Below, piece after piece: positions 54,500-64,000 of a DNA stretch of 64,000 bases (position 1 is its first letter; every line of letters begins with the position of its first letter). The translations under genes were made by a program, and so were the position numbers. The notes beneath the pieces were generated by a model, which ran no database searches, was not told where the DNA came from, and saw only the letters and a program-made list of their open reading frames with translations. The DNA is from Callorhinus ursinus (lineage: Eukaryota > Chordata > Mammalia > Carnivora > Otariidae), in NCBI RefSeq assembly GCF_003265705.1, contig NW_020312788.1, positions 1,680,405 through 1,744,404 on the forward strand. The letters run 5' to 3'.

Positions 54500-54690
54500 C
54501 AGGGCTTACTGTGCGCCCAGCGTGGAGAATGCTTGTAATTTACACAGGGTTTCACTGTTTACCCTGCACTCATAGTCCCAAGGCCCCTCCTTTGGTTAAA
54601 TGACTTCCCCAAGGTCATTTATCTGGGGGCAGAACTGGGGACTTGACGTGTTGGTATTCTAGCCATTGAGCTGCTTCCATTTTCTGTTGT
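54500..54690 (-). mobile_element. MIR fragment in FASTKD1 intron 1
   Basis: Landmarks acttccccaaggtcattta, ggcagaactggggacttga, tattctagccattgagctgc are a reversed MIR. Confidence 0.6.
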
Positions 54691-54699
54691 GGGTAGATA

Positions 54700-55400
54700 G
54701 GAGAATCTTGAAGATATCCTTGCTGTGTGCAGGGTTTTTGTGTATGTGTGTGACCCAGGTTGGCTTTGGTCAGCATGCTGTACTGATAGCCACAAAGTAC
54801 CAATACTGTTTTTTTTTCGTTCTTGTGAGCAGACAGCTTAGCATAGCTATAGAGAGGAGTCTGAGGCAATCTTTCAGTGTTGGTTTTTTGATGTAAGGTG
54901 TTTCAAGTTGAAAGAATTGAAATAACTGGGTGATTGTCTCAGCTTCACAAGTACTAGAATAGTTTTTTAACCTTTTTGAAAGTAGCTTTTCTTATCTGTA
55001 AAATGCAAATGATAATATCTGCCTGGTAGGTTAGTTGAGAGAATTTAATGGAATGATATATTTTAGAAGTCCTTTGTGAAATGTTTCAGAAGTGTTAGAT
55101 GCTATGATTTTAGTCCCAGCTTTTCTGTTGTTTCTCAGTTAGAAATATAAATATTTATAATATGTTTTTAAAACAAATTATCCTTTTTCATAATTATCTT
55201 TGGTTCTTAAATTGCTTCATCATGTCTTGATACATTTCTTGATTTCTTTATATGTCCTTATTGGAGCTTTAATCATCTTGCTTATTGGTTTAAACTGATC
55301 TAAGGTCAGTAGTGACCAAACCATTTGAGTTCTTTTAGAGTACTGGAAGAAAGGAGCAAGAAATTATCCTGAAAGTAAATATACCACAAACTATTCTGAA
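54700..55400. other. FASTKD1 intron 1, unique sequence
   Basis: No mobile element or gene recognised. Confidence 0.45.
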
Positions 55401-55406
55401 AAAAAT

Positions 55407-55625
55407 TTTTAAAAAACATTTTACTTATTTATTTTAGAGAGAGAGGGAGAGTGCACGTGTGCAAGCGGAGGGGGAAGCAGAGGGGCAGGGAGAGGGTAAG
55501 AATCTCAGGCTGACTGGGTGCTAAGGGCAGAGCCCAGTCCTGGGCTGGATCCCACCACCCTGAGATCATGACCTGAACAGAAACCAAGAAGCGGTTGCTT
55601 AACCAACTGAGTCACCCAGGTGCCC
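55407..55625 (-). mobile_element. CanSINE, old subfamily
   Basis: Reverse copy. Flanks ctgaaaaaaatttt / ctgaaaaaattta. Confidence 0.9.
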
Positions 55626-55654
55626 CTGAAAAAATTTAGTTGTTCATTTATTTT

Positions 55655-55834
55655 ATAAAAGGTTTTATTTATTTATTTGACATAGAACGAGAGAGAGCAT
55701 GAGTTGAATGGGGGGGGCAGAGGAAGAGGGAGAAGCAGGCTCTCCACTGAGCAGGGAGCCAGACATGGGGCTTCATCCCAGGACTCTGGGATCATGACCC
55801 AAGTCGAAGGCAGATGCTTAACTGACTGAACCAC
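55655..55834 (-). mobile_element. CanSINE lacking its head end
   Basis: Reverse copy ending gactgaaccacc, with the last bases of the head missing. Confidence 0.88.
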
Positions 55835-55872
55835 CTGAAAAAAAAATTAAAAAAAAAAAATGTATGGCTCTC

Positions 55873-56068
55873 GGGGTGCCTGGGTGGCTCAGTTATTAAG
55901 CGTCTGCCTTCAGCTCAGGTCATGATCCCGGGGTCCTGGGATCGAGCCCCGCATCAGGCTCCCTGCTCCGCGGAGAGCCTGCTTCTCCCTCTCCCACTCC
56001 CCCTGCTGTGTTCCCTCTCTCGCTGTGTCTCTCTCTGCCAAATAAATAAATAAATAAAACCTTTAAAA
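55873..56068 (+). mobile_element. CanSINE
   Basis: Direct repeat aatgtatggc on both sides. Near-consensus body. Confidence 0.93.
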
Positions 56069-56344
56069 AAAATGTATGGCCCTGAATTAATGGCTGTTCC
56101 TTGTAAAAATGTTAAAGGTGATATATTTATTTATTGCAAATAGTTTGACTCATTTGTTTAAAAAGATGGTTCTGAGTTTAGGATTTTTTTCCCTTCTGCT
56201 TTTGTGATCAAATTTGAAAACTACATATATGTCAGATTTAACAAACATTTTTTAAATGGAGTGCAGAAAGAAGTCCCTTTTCCTGGACACTTAGTTTCGG
56301 ACCAAATCCTGCTGTTTGCTTCAGACTAAGAACAAAGTCTCTAG

Positions 56345-56541
56345 TGGGGTGCCAGGGTGGCTCAGTTGGTTGAGCATCTGCCTTCAGCTCAGGTCATTAT
56401 CTCAGGGTCCTGAGATTGAGCCCCACATCGGGCTCCCTGCTCAGTGGAGAGTCTGCTTCTCCCTCTTCCTTGGCCTGTCTACTCCCCACCCACCCCTGCT
56501 TGTGTACTCTCTCTCTGAAATAAATAAAATCTTAAAAAAAA
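56345..56541 (+). mobile_element. CanSINE just upstream of FASTKD1 start-codon exon
   Basis: Direct repeat aaagtctctagt. It ends about 110 bp before the acceptor at 56649. Confidence 0.92.
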
Positions 56542-56649
56542 AAAAGTCTCTAGTTAATGCAGAAAAAGCTTGTTACTTTATTTTGAATTTTGGAACTAAT
56601 TTGTTATTAATAATATTAGCATAACCATGTTAAACCAATCCTTTTACAG

Positions 56650-57167
56650 AAGCTGCATGTTGGAATGAATGGGATTTGGAGTTATCATAATGGAAGCAAA
56701 ATACGTGAAGGAAAAATAGTTACCTTTTTATCAGCGTATTGCACCTGACTACTAGTTGCAAGTGGTTTTCATTACCTAAGAAAATTTGTGATGTAAATGA
56801 AAAATTACCTTTTAGACTCATTGTTTATAAATATGCTTCGCCTAAGAGCTATTTGTCCGTTCTCCTGGAGAGTGTTTCAATTTCGAACCTGCAGCTGTAA
56901 ACCACTAATTAGCCAGATGATTACGTGTACAGATGAAGAGCAAGTATTTGATCTTATTGAAAAAAACAAAGCCATACTTTCAGAAAAGCAAGTGGAATGT
57001 GCATTTAATATACTTTGGCAGTTTCAAAAGCAGAAGACCAGCTTTTTAAAAAATGTTGACTGTATCAGAGACCATCCCCAATTTCTTACTCTTCATAATT
57101 TAGCTACAAGTCAAATGGAATTCATGAATGATGATACTCTGGTGAATGTCTTGTACATCACACAACA
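56650..57167 (+). CDS. FASTKD1: FASTKD1 exon with start codon (codons 1-124)
   Basis: The likely acceptor is ccttttacag|AAGCTG at 56649, leaving 147 nt of 5'UTR. Coding begins at 56797 and runs 371 nt to donor CACAACA|GTAAGT. The last visible residues are VNVLYITQ. Upstream in-frame TAA excludes an earlier start within this exon. Confidence 0.9.
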
Positions 57168-59397
57168 GTAAGTAATGTACTTTTAGATTTTATAGAAATG
57201 ATTGTAGTTTATTTTTATATCTTAATTTTCTAAAAATCTCTTTAAAATGAAAAACTGCGGTTTTTTCTGTAGTTTTCCTGATCATCTAATATTTTTAAGA
57301 TGTTTAGAGGATATTCATTGTGTATGTATATCAAATATCCTGTTGTGCAACCTAAATACATACAATTTTTGTTAATCATAATTCAGTAAAGCTGGGAAAA
57401 CATAAAAAAAAAAAAGAAATTTTACATTGTTTGCAAGGGAATCCAGCCTGCAGAAGAAATGGATTTTCAAATAAAGTATTTAGCAGATATATAAGAGAAA
57501 AATAACACACAAAAGTTGCAATAAGTCTCTTTGTCTCTTTCATGGAAAAACAGCAGTTTTCTCACATGATTATCCAACCTGTATATCAGTATACATTTGC
57601 TTTCTCAGTGGTTGTATTAGCTTGGAAAATGATGAATAAGACAAAATTAAACAAGTCTTTTTTGCAGGACTCTTTAGAGCCTTTAATATGTTAATATATG
57701 TTATAAATATCTAAGCGAGGTCAGGTTCCAACTTACCAAAACATTGTGTTAAATACCTCATCAGACTCATGTCTGTTCGGCAGATGGAGAAATGCTGCTT
57801 GGTGATGATTTGTCTAAAAACTATATTCCTATGTTTCCCTTCTAAGTCATATTTTAATAATGGAAGGATTTCAAGAATAAAATATAATTTTATTTTCAAG
57901 TTTTAAAAACAGCATGTAGTTCAATTTTGCTTCATGGCTCAACCTGAAAGTCTTTGATTTTTAGGAGACAAACTAATATAGCCTTAACATTATAAAGATG
58001 TTGAAATTGGTTAAAAAGAGATTTTTATACATACAAAATACAGTATATGTGTTTTAGTTATATAGAAAGTATTCATTGTTAATGAAGATATACTGGAAGA
58101 GGGACTCTTATGTGCTCTGGTGGTACAATATATATCAAAAACTATAAAAATACCCTGGATCCAATAATTTTGCTTCTAGGATTTATCCTAAGAAAGTAAT
58201 CCAAGATGCATATAAAGGTCACTGTACATTGATATTCATCTCAACATTTTTTATAATATTGAAACACTAAAATTCTAAAAGTAGGTGTGTGTTTAAATAA
58301 TATTATGTTCACGTAAGGGAATACTATACAATGTTTAAAAATTGTTGTGGGGTGCCTGAGTGGCTTAGTTGGTTAAGCAACTGCCTTCGGCTCAGGTCAT
58401 GATCCTGGAGTCCCGGGATCGAGTCCCGCATCAGGCTCCCTGCTCAGCAGGGAGTCTGCTTCTCCCTCTGACCCTCCCCCCTCTCATGTGCTCTCTCTCT
58501 CTCTCTCATTCTCTCTCTCAAATAAATAAATAAAATCTTTAAAAAAAATAAATAAAAATTGTTGTGAATAATATGTCATGGACAAATGTCCATAATATAA
58601 TGTTAACTTATTGAAAAAGGCAGAATATAAAAGTGTAAAAGAAATATGTGTATTTCATATGTGTGTAGAAAAGATAACTGGAATAAAATGTTCCAAACTA
58701 ATGATGGTGGTTATTTATTAGTACAGACCTATAAATGATTTTTAGTACCCTATTCAAGTTTTTCTTTATTTTACAAACTCTCTCCTATAAAAATATTTTT
58801 GTAATCAGAGTAAATTAATATATATTATGTGTACTTTTAACATAATATGTATCATTGAACATTTTCATTGTTTAGTGGAAGGCATTGAACAGATAAAAGA
58901 ATGAGAGAGGCATGGGATAAAATGTAGGTGTTTATTATATTGCATCAAGGAAAGAGAATACTGAAAAGGGAATGGACCAGAAATAAGGACTGTGTAAGAG
59001 TACGAGAACTTGAGATTCACTTTTGCATTATAATTCTTACTTGCATAATTGTTTTTATTTTTTTAAATTTATTTATTTTTAATATTTATTTTTTTGACAG
59101 AGAGAGACAGCGAGAGAGGGAACACAAGCAGGGGGAGTGGGAGAGGGAGAAGCAAGCTTCCTGCTGAGCTGGGAGCCCGATGCGGGGCTCGATCCCAGGA
59201 CCCTGGGATCATGACCTGAGCCGAAGGCAGACGCTTAACAACTGAGCCACCCAGGCGCCCCTTGCATAATTGTTTTTAATAATTTAAAAGTGTTTATGTA
59301 TGGAAAATGATTTTCTCTTGATTTTATTGAGGTGTGCTACTGAAGCCCATGACCTGGTTGCAGCGCTAGTTACAGAAGCATGGAGAAGACTGGAAAG
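56797..59397 (+). CDS. FASTKD1: FASTKD1, first two coding exons (gene continues beyond window)
   Basis: FAST kinase domain-containing protein 1 is a mitochondrial matrix RNA-metabolism factor of about 850 residues, with FAST_1, FAST_2 and RAP domains near its C-terminus. Only the N-terminal 145 codons and part of the next are visible. The start MKNYLLDSLFINMLRLRAIC is Arg/Leu/Phe-rich and poor in acidic residues, as expected for a mitochondrial targeting peptide. The body TDEEQVFDLIEKNKAILSEK and DHPQFLTLHNLATSQMEF match the family from memory. A TAA sits directly before the ATG, so the start is at 56797 or at the internal Met13. Exons 56797-57167 and 59332-59397 join in phase (CA|G). The second exon ends at a GC donor. 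No later exon was recognised before 64000, where an old L1 and a pseudogene fill the intron. Confidence 0.92.
58090..58760 (+). mobile_element. old L1 3' fragment in FASTKD1 intron
   Basis: ttttgcttctaggatttatc, gaaagtaatccaagatgc and gttcacgtaagggaatacta follow the L1M tail pattern. Split by a SINE. Confidence 0.5.
58349..58554 (+). mobile_element. CanSINE inside old L1
   Basis: Subfamily with cctggagtcccgggatc. Direct repeat aaaaattgttgtg. Confidence 0.94.
59059..59260 (-). mobile_element. CanSINE upstream of FASTKD1 second coding exon
   Basis: Direct repeat cttgcataattgttttta on both sides. It ends 70 nt before the exon acceptor. Confidence 0.94.
59332..59397 (+). CDS. FASTKD1: FASTKD1 next coding exon, 66 nt (codons 124-146)
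   Basis: After acceptor gattttattgag, the exon completes the split Gln codon and encodes CATEAHDLVAALVTEAWRRLE plus two bases of an Arg codon. The donor reads GAAAG|GCAAGT, a textbook GC-AG type 5' splice site. A CanSINE ends 70 nt upstream of the acceptor. Confidence 0.85.
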
Positions 59398-59738
59398 GCA
59401 AGTACTCTGGGTTCATCATCTTAGATTCCAGTTACCCTATACAAGGTTAACTCGGTAAAATCTTGTAGAGAAAGAATAGGGAGCTGCTGCCTACCTATCA
59501 ATCTTCACTGAAAAAAAAATGTGAACTCATTTAGGTTGAGGATTTTTTGATCGTGTAAAGGAAAATAATAAGGAATGTGTATTTTCCTTAAGAGAGAAAG
59601 AAAATTTTCTCTTTAAGAGTGGGAACAGTGTGCTTTTGCAAATATATAATTAATCAAAATATAAGTAAGGTGCAGTAACAGCTATTTGGCTTTTTGGATC
59701 TTCTTTTCTGAAAGATTCTACTTCAGAAAGAAAAGATT

Positions 59739-59846
59739 CAAGGTGCTTGGCTGACTTAATTGGTAGAACATGAGATTCTTGATCTTGGCATTGTGAGTTC
59801 GAGCCTATATTGGGGGTAGAGTTCACTTAAAAAACTTAAAAAAAAA
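59739..59846 (+). mobile_element. short tRNA-Lys-like SINE
   Basis: tggctgacttaattggtaga, acatgagattcttgatct and gtgagttcgagcc form a decayed tRNA-Lys head, followed by ggtagagttcacttaaaaaa and poly(A). Direct repeat agaaaagattc. Confidence 0.8.
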
Positions 59847-60136
59847 GAAAAGATTCTCTGAGCGATAGGTGAGAAAAGAAGACACCAGTTTACTGGAAAG
59901 GGAAACTACTTAACATTGTTTAGCAGCATTTGTAGGTACTTATTTATCACTTCTTTATGGAGAGGCAATGAACATAACTCATAGGTGACTTAGAAGTTTT
60001 CAAGTCTACTGCTGTGAATATGATCAGATCTCTTTCCTGTACATAGCTATATTTGTAGCATGTTGCCATAATCAGTAATCATCTAGAAAAGTGTAAAATT
60101 TGTTCCAGGTGTTTTTATGAGTATAGAGAAGTCTAT

Positions 60137-60321
60137 TTTTTTTAAAGATTTTATTTATTTATTTGACATAGAGAGAGAGAGATCACAAGTAGGTAGATAG
60201 GCAGGCAGAGGGAGAGGGAGAAGCAGGCTTCCCGCTGAGCACAGAGCCTGATGTGGGGCTTGATCCCAGGACGCTGGGATCATGAGTAGACTCTCAACCA
60301 ACTGAGCCACCCAGGGGCCCC
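60137..60321 (-). mobile_element. CanSINE
   Basis: Direct repeat tagagaagtctatt on both sides. Confidence 0.94.
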
Positions 60322-62429
60322 TAGAGAAGTCTATTCTATAAATAAAAAACTATATTATTTATACTTTATAAGAATATGTGAGAAACTCCATTTATAAAAA
60401 AAAAGGGAGATAATAACAGACCTTATTTTGGGAAATGTTTAGCTATTTCTGAAAATTTTGAACTTTTTGACATAGGGATTCAGCATAGCCTATATCCATT
60501 ATTAGTGGAGTATAACAAATGTTAGTGAAGAAAGGGAAAATCAAAGTGGGAAAGAGAAAGGAGGATTTAAAAACCACAGAACAGAGAGGTGGTTCAAGAT
60601 GGTGGCACAGAAAGACCCTACTCACTCTACCAAGGACACACCAAATTTACAGATACCTATGGAACAACTGTCTCTGAAAAAGACCTGAGGACTAGCTGAA
60701 CAACTCCTCCACAACAAATGATGCAAGGCCACCTCGTGATAGGTGGGAGAGGCAGAGGCATGGTCTCACCAAGAACCCCACTCCCAACTCAGGGACTCAC
60801 AAGAGGGAGGGATCTAACAAATATGGAGTGGATCCCTGAGGAGTGAGGAGTTTGAGCCCCACATCAGGAACCCCAACTCTTGGGACCTGTACCAGAGAGA
60901 TGAGCTCTCAAAATTGGCTTTGAAAACCAATGGGGCTTACATCAAGGAAACCCAAGGGTTGTAGGAAACTGGGACTCTGCTCTTAAAGTGTTCACACACA
61001 GACTTACTTGTCCTGGGACCCAGCACGAAAGTAGCAGTTTGGAAGTGCCTAGGCCATATGTGATGGATTCACTGGGTAAGTTTAAAGTGCCTGTCAGAGG
61101 GACAGGGGTCTATTGGAACCCTCTCTGTGGCTAGAGGCACTGGTGGGCACTATTTCTGCACTCTTCTACCTTGCTAGCACCAGCAATGGCAGGTGGCATT
61201 TTTGCACTCTCCCTCTACCTTGTAAAAGCTGTTTGCCCTGCCTTTGTGCTCCCCTATGGCTCTGCCCCACCAAACCTGTTGGGCCAGCTTCCCCTGGCCC
61301 AGTGCCCCTTGCAGCCCCACACTGCGAAAGCTGGTAGGCAGCTTTGCCTTGGCCTGGTGCTCCTCTTGGCCCTGCCAAAGCTGGCAAGTATGGCAGTCCA
61401 TAGAAGGAATGCCCTTTGAACACCTGCCTCTGGTGTCCAGGGAGGCTTGTGTTTCTGGGACGCATGGGACTGAACCAGTCAGAGTTTTTGGCAGGCTAAT
61501 ACCCATAAAGGACTATACAGATAGCAGACTGAAATATCCCAGTCTTCCTGTGACCACTCCTTCACGACCGAAGAGATAGATGTTTTGCCTAATACATAGG
61601 AACAGACACTGAAAGTCAAGGAAGAAAGAAAACAAAGGAATATGTTCTAAATGAAAGAAGAAGATAAAACCCCTGAAAAAAACCTTAATGAAACAGGGAT
61701 AAGTAACTTACCTGATAAACAGTTCAAAATAATGGTCATAAAGATGCTCACTGATCTCAGGAGAAGAATGGATAAACACAAAACTTCAAGAAAGAGATGG
61801 AAAACGTAAGAAAGGACAAACAGAAGTCATGGAACTGAAGAATGTAATAACTAAACTGAAAGACACACTACAGAAGTTCAACAGCAGACTAGATGAACCA
61901 GAAGAAAGGATTAGTGACTGGGACCAGGGGACTCAAACAGAGCAGCAAGAAAAAAAAAAGTGGAGTTACCTTATGGGGGCTATGGGACAACATCAAGTGA
62001 ATAGTGTTCTCATAATAGGTGTCCCAGAAGGAGAAGAGAGAGAAAGGGATAGAAAACTTATTTGAAGAAATATTAGCTGAAAACTTCACTAATCTGGGGA
62101 AGGAAACAGACATTTAGATCTAGGAATCCGAGAGAGTTCCAAATAAGATGAACCCAAAGAGATTCACACCAAGACACATTATAATTAAAACGTCAAAAGT
62201 TAAAGAATCTTAATAGCAGCAAGAGAAAAACAGCTTGTTATGTATTGTTATGTACAAAGGACCCATGCTCCCTGCCGCCCCCCCCCCCAAGACTCTTACC
62301 AGGTTTTTCAGCAGAAACTTTGCAGGCCAGAAGGGAGTCACATGATATATTTAAAGTGCTAAAAGCAAAAAAACTTCCAACCAAGAATATTCTACTTGAG
62401 AAGATTATCATTTAGAATTGAAGGAGAGA

Positions 62430-62626
62430 GGGCGCCTGAGTGGCTCAGATGGTTAAGCGTCTGCCTTTGGCTCAGGTCATGATCCCGGGGTCCTGGGATC
62501 GAGTCCCACATCGGGCTCCCTGCTAGGCAGGGAGCCTGCTTCTCCCTCTGCCTCTGCCTCTCTCTCTCTCTCTCTCTCTGACTCTCATGAATAAATAAAT
62601 AAAAAAAAAGTTTAAAAAAAATAAAA
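62430..62626 (+). mobile_element. CanSINE inside the old L1
   Basis: Direct repeat agaattgaaggagag on both sides. (TC)n-rich body like 26457 and 27148. Confidence 0.95.
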
Positions 62627-63232
62627 AGAATTGAAGGAGAGAAAGTTTTCTGAACAAGCAAAAACTGAACAAGTTCACCAGTACTAAACTAGACTTATAA
62701 GACACGTTAAAGGTACTTTAAGCTGAAAAGGAAGGCCAATTGGTAACAAGAGAATATATGAAAGTAAAAATCTCTCTGGTAAAGGTAAATATATATATTA
62801 AGGGTAGTGGACTAATCACTTACAGAGTTAATGTGAAGGTTAGAAGATAAAAGTAGTAAAAATAAGTATAACTACAACAGTTAGTTAAGGGATATACAAA
62901 ATAAAAAGATATAAAATGTGACATCCAAAACATAAAATGTGGGAAGGGAAGTAAAAATGTAGAGTTTTAGAGTACATTCAGACTTAACTTGCTATCAACT
63001 TAAAATACACTGGTATATGTATAGGCTGATATATGTAAGCCTCATGGAAACCACAGAACAAACATGTATGGTAGATATACAAAAGATCATGAAAATGGAA
63101 TGGAAACATAACACCAAAGAAAGACATTAAGCCATAAAGGAAGAGAGCAAGAATTAAAAGGAGCAGAGAAGAACTACAAAACAGCCAGGAAACATAACAA
63201 ATGACAGTAGATAACCACCTATAATTATTTTA

Positions 63233-63447
63233 TTTTATTTTATTTATTTATTTTTTAAAAGATTTTATTTATTTATTTGACAGAGAGAGACACAGTGAGA
63301 GAGGGAACTCAAGCAGGGAGAGTGGGAGAGGGAGAAGCAGGCTTCCCGCGCAGCAGAGAGCCCGATGCGGGGCTCGATCCCAGGACCCTGGGATCATGAC
63401 CTGAGCCGAAGGCAGACGCTTAACGACTGAGCCACCCAGGCGCCCCT
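63233..63447 (-). mobile_element. CanSINE inside the old L1
   Basis: Direct repeat ctataattatttta on both sides. Near-consensus body. Confidence 0.94.
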
Positions 63448-63481
63448 CTATAATTATTTTAAACATAAATGGACTGATGCC

Positions 63482-64000
63482 CACTTCTGGCTCTGTGGCC
63501 TCAGCATGGTTGCTTTAGGTGTCCTGAAGCTGCACAGCAGTGTGGTGGCTCAGGTGGGCAGCCAGTGGCAATTGCAGTGAGTGCCAGTCTGGGGAGAAAT
63601 GGGGGACCAGAAGCTGGGCTGAATCCTCACCGGACTGTATTTCTCCACCCAGGCAGGGCCTGGCTTCCAACCCCTCTGCTAAGGGTCCCTTACAGAGTTC
63701 CCAAACTAGTCTTACACAGATGGCTGTCCTGCACTCCAGTGAAAGGCTAGCTTCAAAGAAAAGCCCAAAGGGAGAAGTTTGCTAGATGAGTTATACTGCT
63801 GTCAGAGGAAATGGATACTAGATTACAGGCATGGCAGCTTAGGCAGCAGGAGAAGTTGCAGAAAGGAGAAAGGAAGCAGAAAAAAATGCCCTTAAACCTG
63901 AAGGGGCTCTACTGCAGAACGCACTACCAAGTCAATAAAAAGCAATTCCTGTCTCCCTTCCCCAGCCTCTCTCTGGCTTTCTTTTCCATCACCTACATGC
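63482..64000 (+). pseudogene. MRPL52P: semi-processed retropseudogene of MRPL52 with one retained intron
   Basis: Conceptual translation gives MVALGVLKLHSSVVAQVGSQ, WQLQ, then QGLASNPS and, with frame breaks, the MRPL52 order ending near a Ser-Gln-stop. MRPL52 is a mitochondrial large-subunit ribosomal protein. The ATG is at 63506 and the stop TAA at 63936 overlaps an AATAAA. A 76-nt segment 63577-63652 begins GTGAGTG and ends CCACCCAG exactly between the coding halves, so one intron was kept while the other junctions are spliced. An in-frame TAG replaces an expected Trp codon, and an 18-nt N-terminal deletion is apparent against the human protein as I remember it. The copy interrupts the L1 just after its ORF2 start. 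Its 3' end and any poly(A) lie beyond the window. Confidence 0.85.
63577..63652 (+). other. retained intron inside MRPL52 pseudogene
   Basis: The segment has a consensus donor GTGAGTG, a pyrimidine-rich end ttctccaccc and terminal AG. Removing it restores the CA|G Gln codon junction WQLQ-QGLA. Confidence 0.8.

Larger units (their letters stand above)
60590..63478 (+). mobile_element. old L1 with 5'UTR, ORF1 remnant and start of ORF2
   Basis: Opens gaggtggttcaagatggtgg, typical of an L1 5' end. The frame at 61829-62065 is ORF1-like: coiled-coil FNSRLDEPEERISD and then IIGVPEGEERE leading into the RNA-binding domain, with stops soon after. Past a C-rich run come the inter-ORF phrases gcaggccagaagggagtcac and ccaaccaagaatattctact. 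The end attattttaaacataaatgg is the start of the ORF2 endonuclease (LNVNGL-like). Two CanSINEs interrupt it and the MRPL52 copy truncates it. HAL1 relatives share much of this sequence. Confidence 0.85.

Noticed and set aside
54387..54603. Frames downstream of the FASTKD1 promoter as a new gene
   Set aside because: Two frames overlap and run into a MIR. No homology or exon support.
61113..61579. Overlapping open frames on both strands at 61.1-61.6 kb
   Set aside because: They lie in the GC-rich 5'UTR of the old L1 and are not host genes.
61829..62065. A 78-residue frame with a coiled coil
   Set aside because: It is the remnant of L1 ORF1, broken by stops soon after.
1..64000. CRISPR array, prokaryotic operons or phage-like modules
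   Set aside because: The repeats are dispersed SINEs with target duplications, and genes have spliced exons. Nothing prokaryotic is present.

Overview
This is a nuclear window from a carnivoran mammal. The evidence is about 73 tRNA-Lys-derived CanSINE (SINEC) copies, each with the head motif gcgcctgggtggctcag, a C/T-rich body and an AAATAAA-type tail. The subfamily sequence is not the dog SINEC_Cf type and looks more like arctoid caniforms (bear, seal or mustelid); the species cannot be fixed from the sequence. The rest is the usual mammalian mix of L1, L2, MIR, ERVL/MaLR-type LTR and DNA-transposon fossils, with spliced host genes between them.

Two protein-coding genes stand head to head. 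PPIG (cyclophilin G / SR-cyclophilin) runs leftward on the minus strand from a CpG island at about 43.8-44.36 kb. One probable noncoding first exon and ten coding exons are visible, giving codons 1-339 with every splice phase consistent. The remaining exons, including most of the RS-rich C-terminus, lie beyond the left edge. FASTKD1 (mitochondrial FAST-kinase-domain protein 1) runs rightward from a promoter at about 53.95-54.23 kb. Its first coding exon (56.8-57.17 kb) and the next exon (59.33-59.40 kb) are visible, and the rest of the gene lies to the right. About 9.6 kb of repeat-filled DNA separates the two promoters. The arrangement agrees with the human FASTKD1-PPIG neighbourhood as I recall it.

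Layout: 0-44 kb, PPIG exons and introns loaded with CanSINEs (38 antisense to the gene, 12 sense), L1 tails, two Tigger/pogo-like DNA elements, an L2, a hAT fragment and one 100-N assembly gap; 40.36-41.23 kb, an inverted duplication; 44-54 kb, intergenic MLT1-type LTR, L1 insertions, a nested SINE pile-up and two related LTRs; 54-60.6 kb, FASTKD1 5' region; 60.6-63.5 kb, an old L1 with 5'UTR, ORF1 remnant and ORF2 start; 63.5-64 kb, a retropseudogene of MRPL52 that still carries one 76-nt intron.

I found no unknown gene system. The most informative observations are the inverted duplication, the semi-processed MRPL52 copy, a GC-AG intron in FASTKD1, a (UG)n tract just upstream of a PPIG 3' splice site, a SINE inserted 16 nt inside a PPIG donor, a SINE with a likely 3' transduction, and an assembly gap with duplicated edges.
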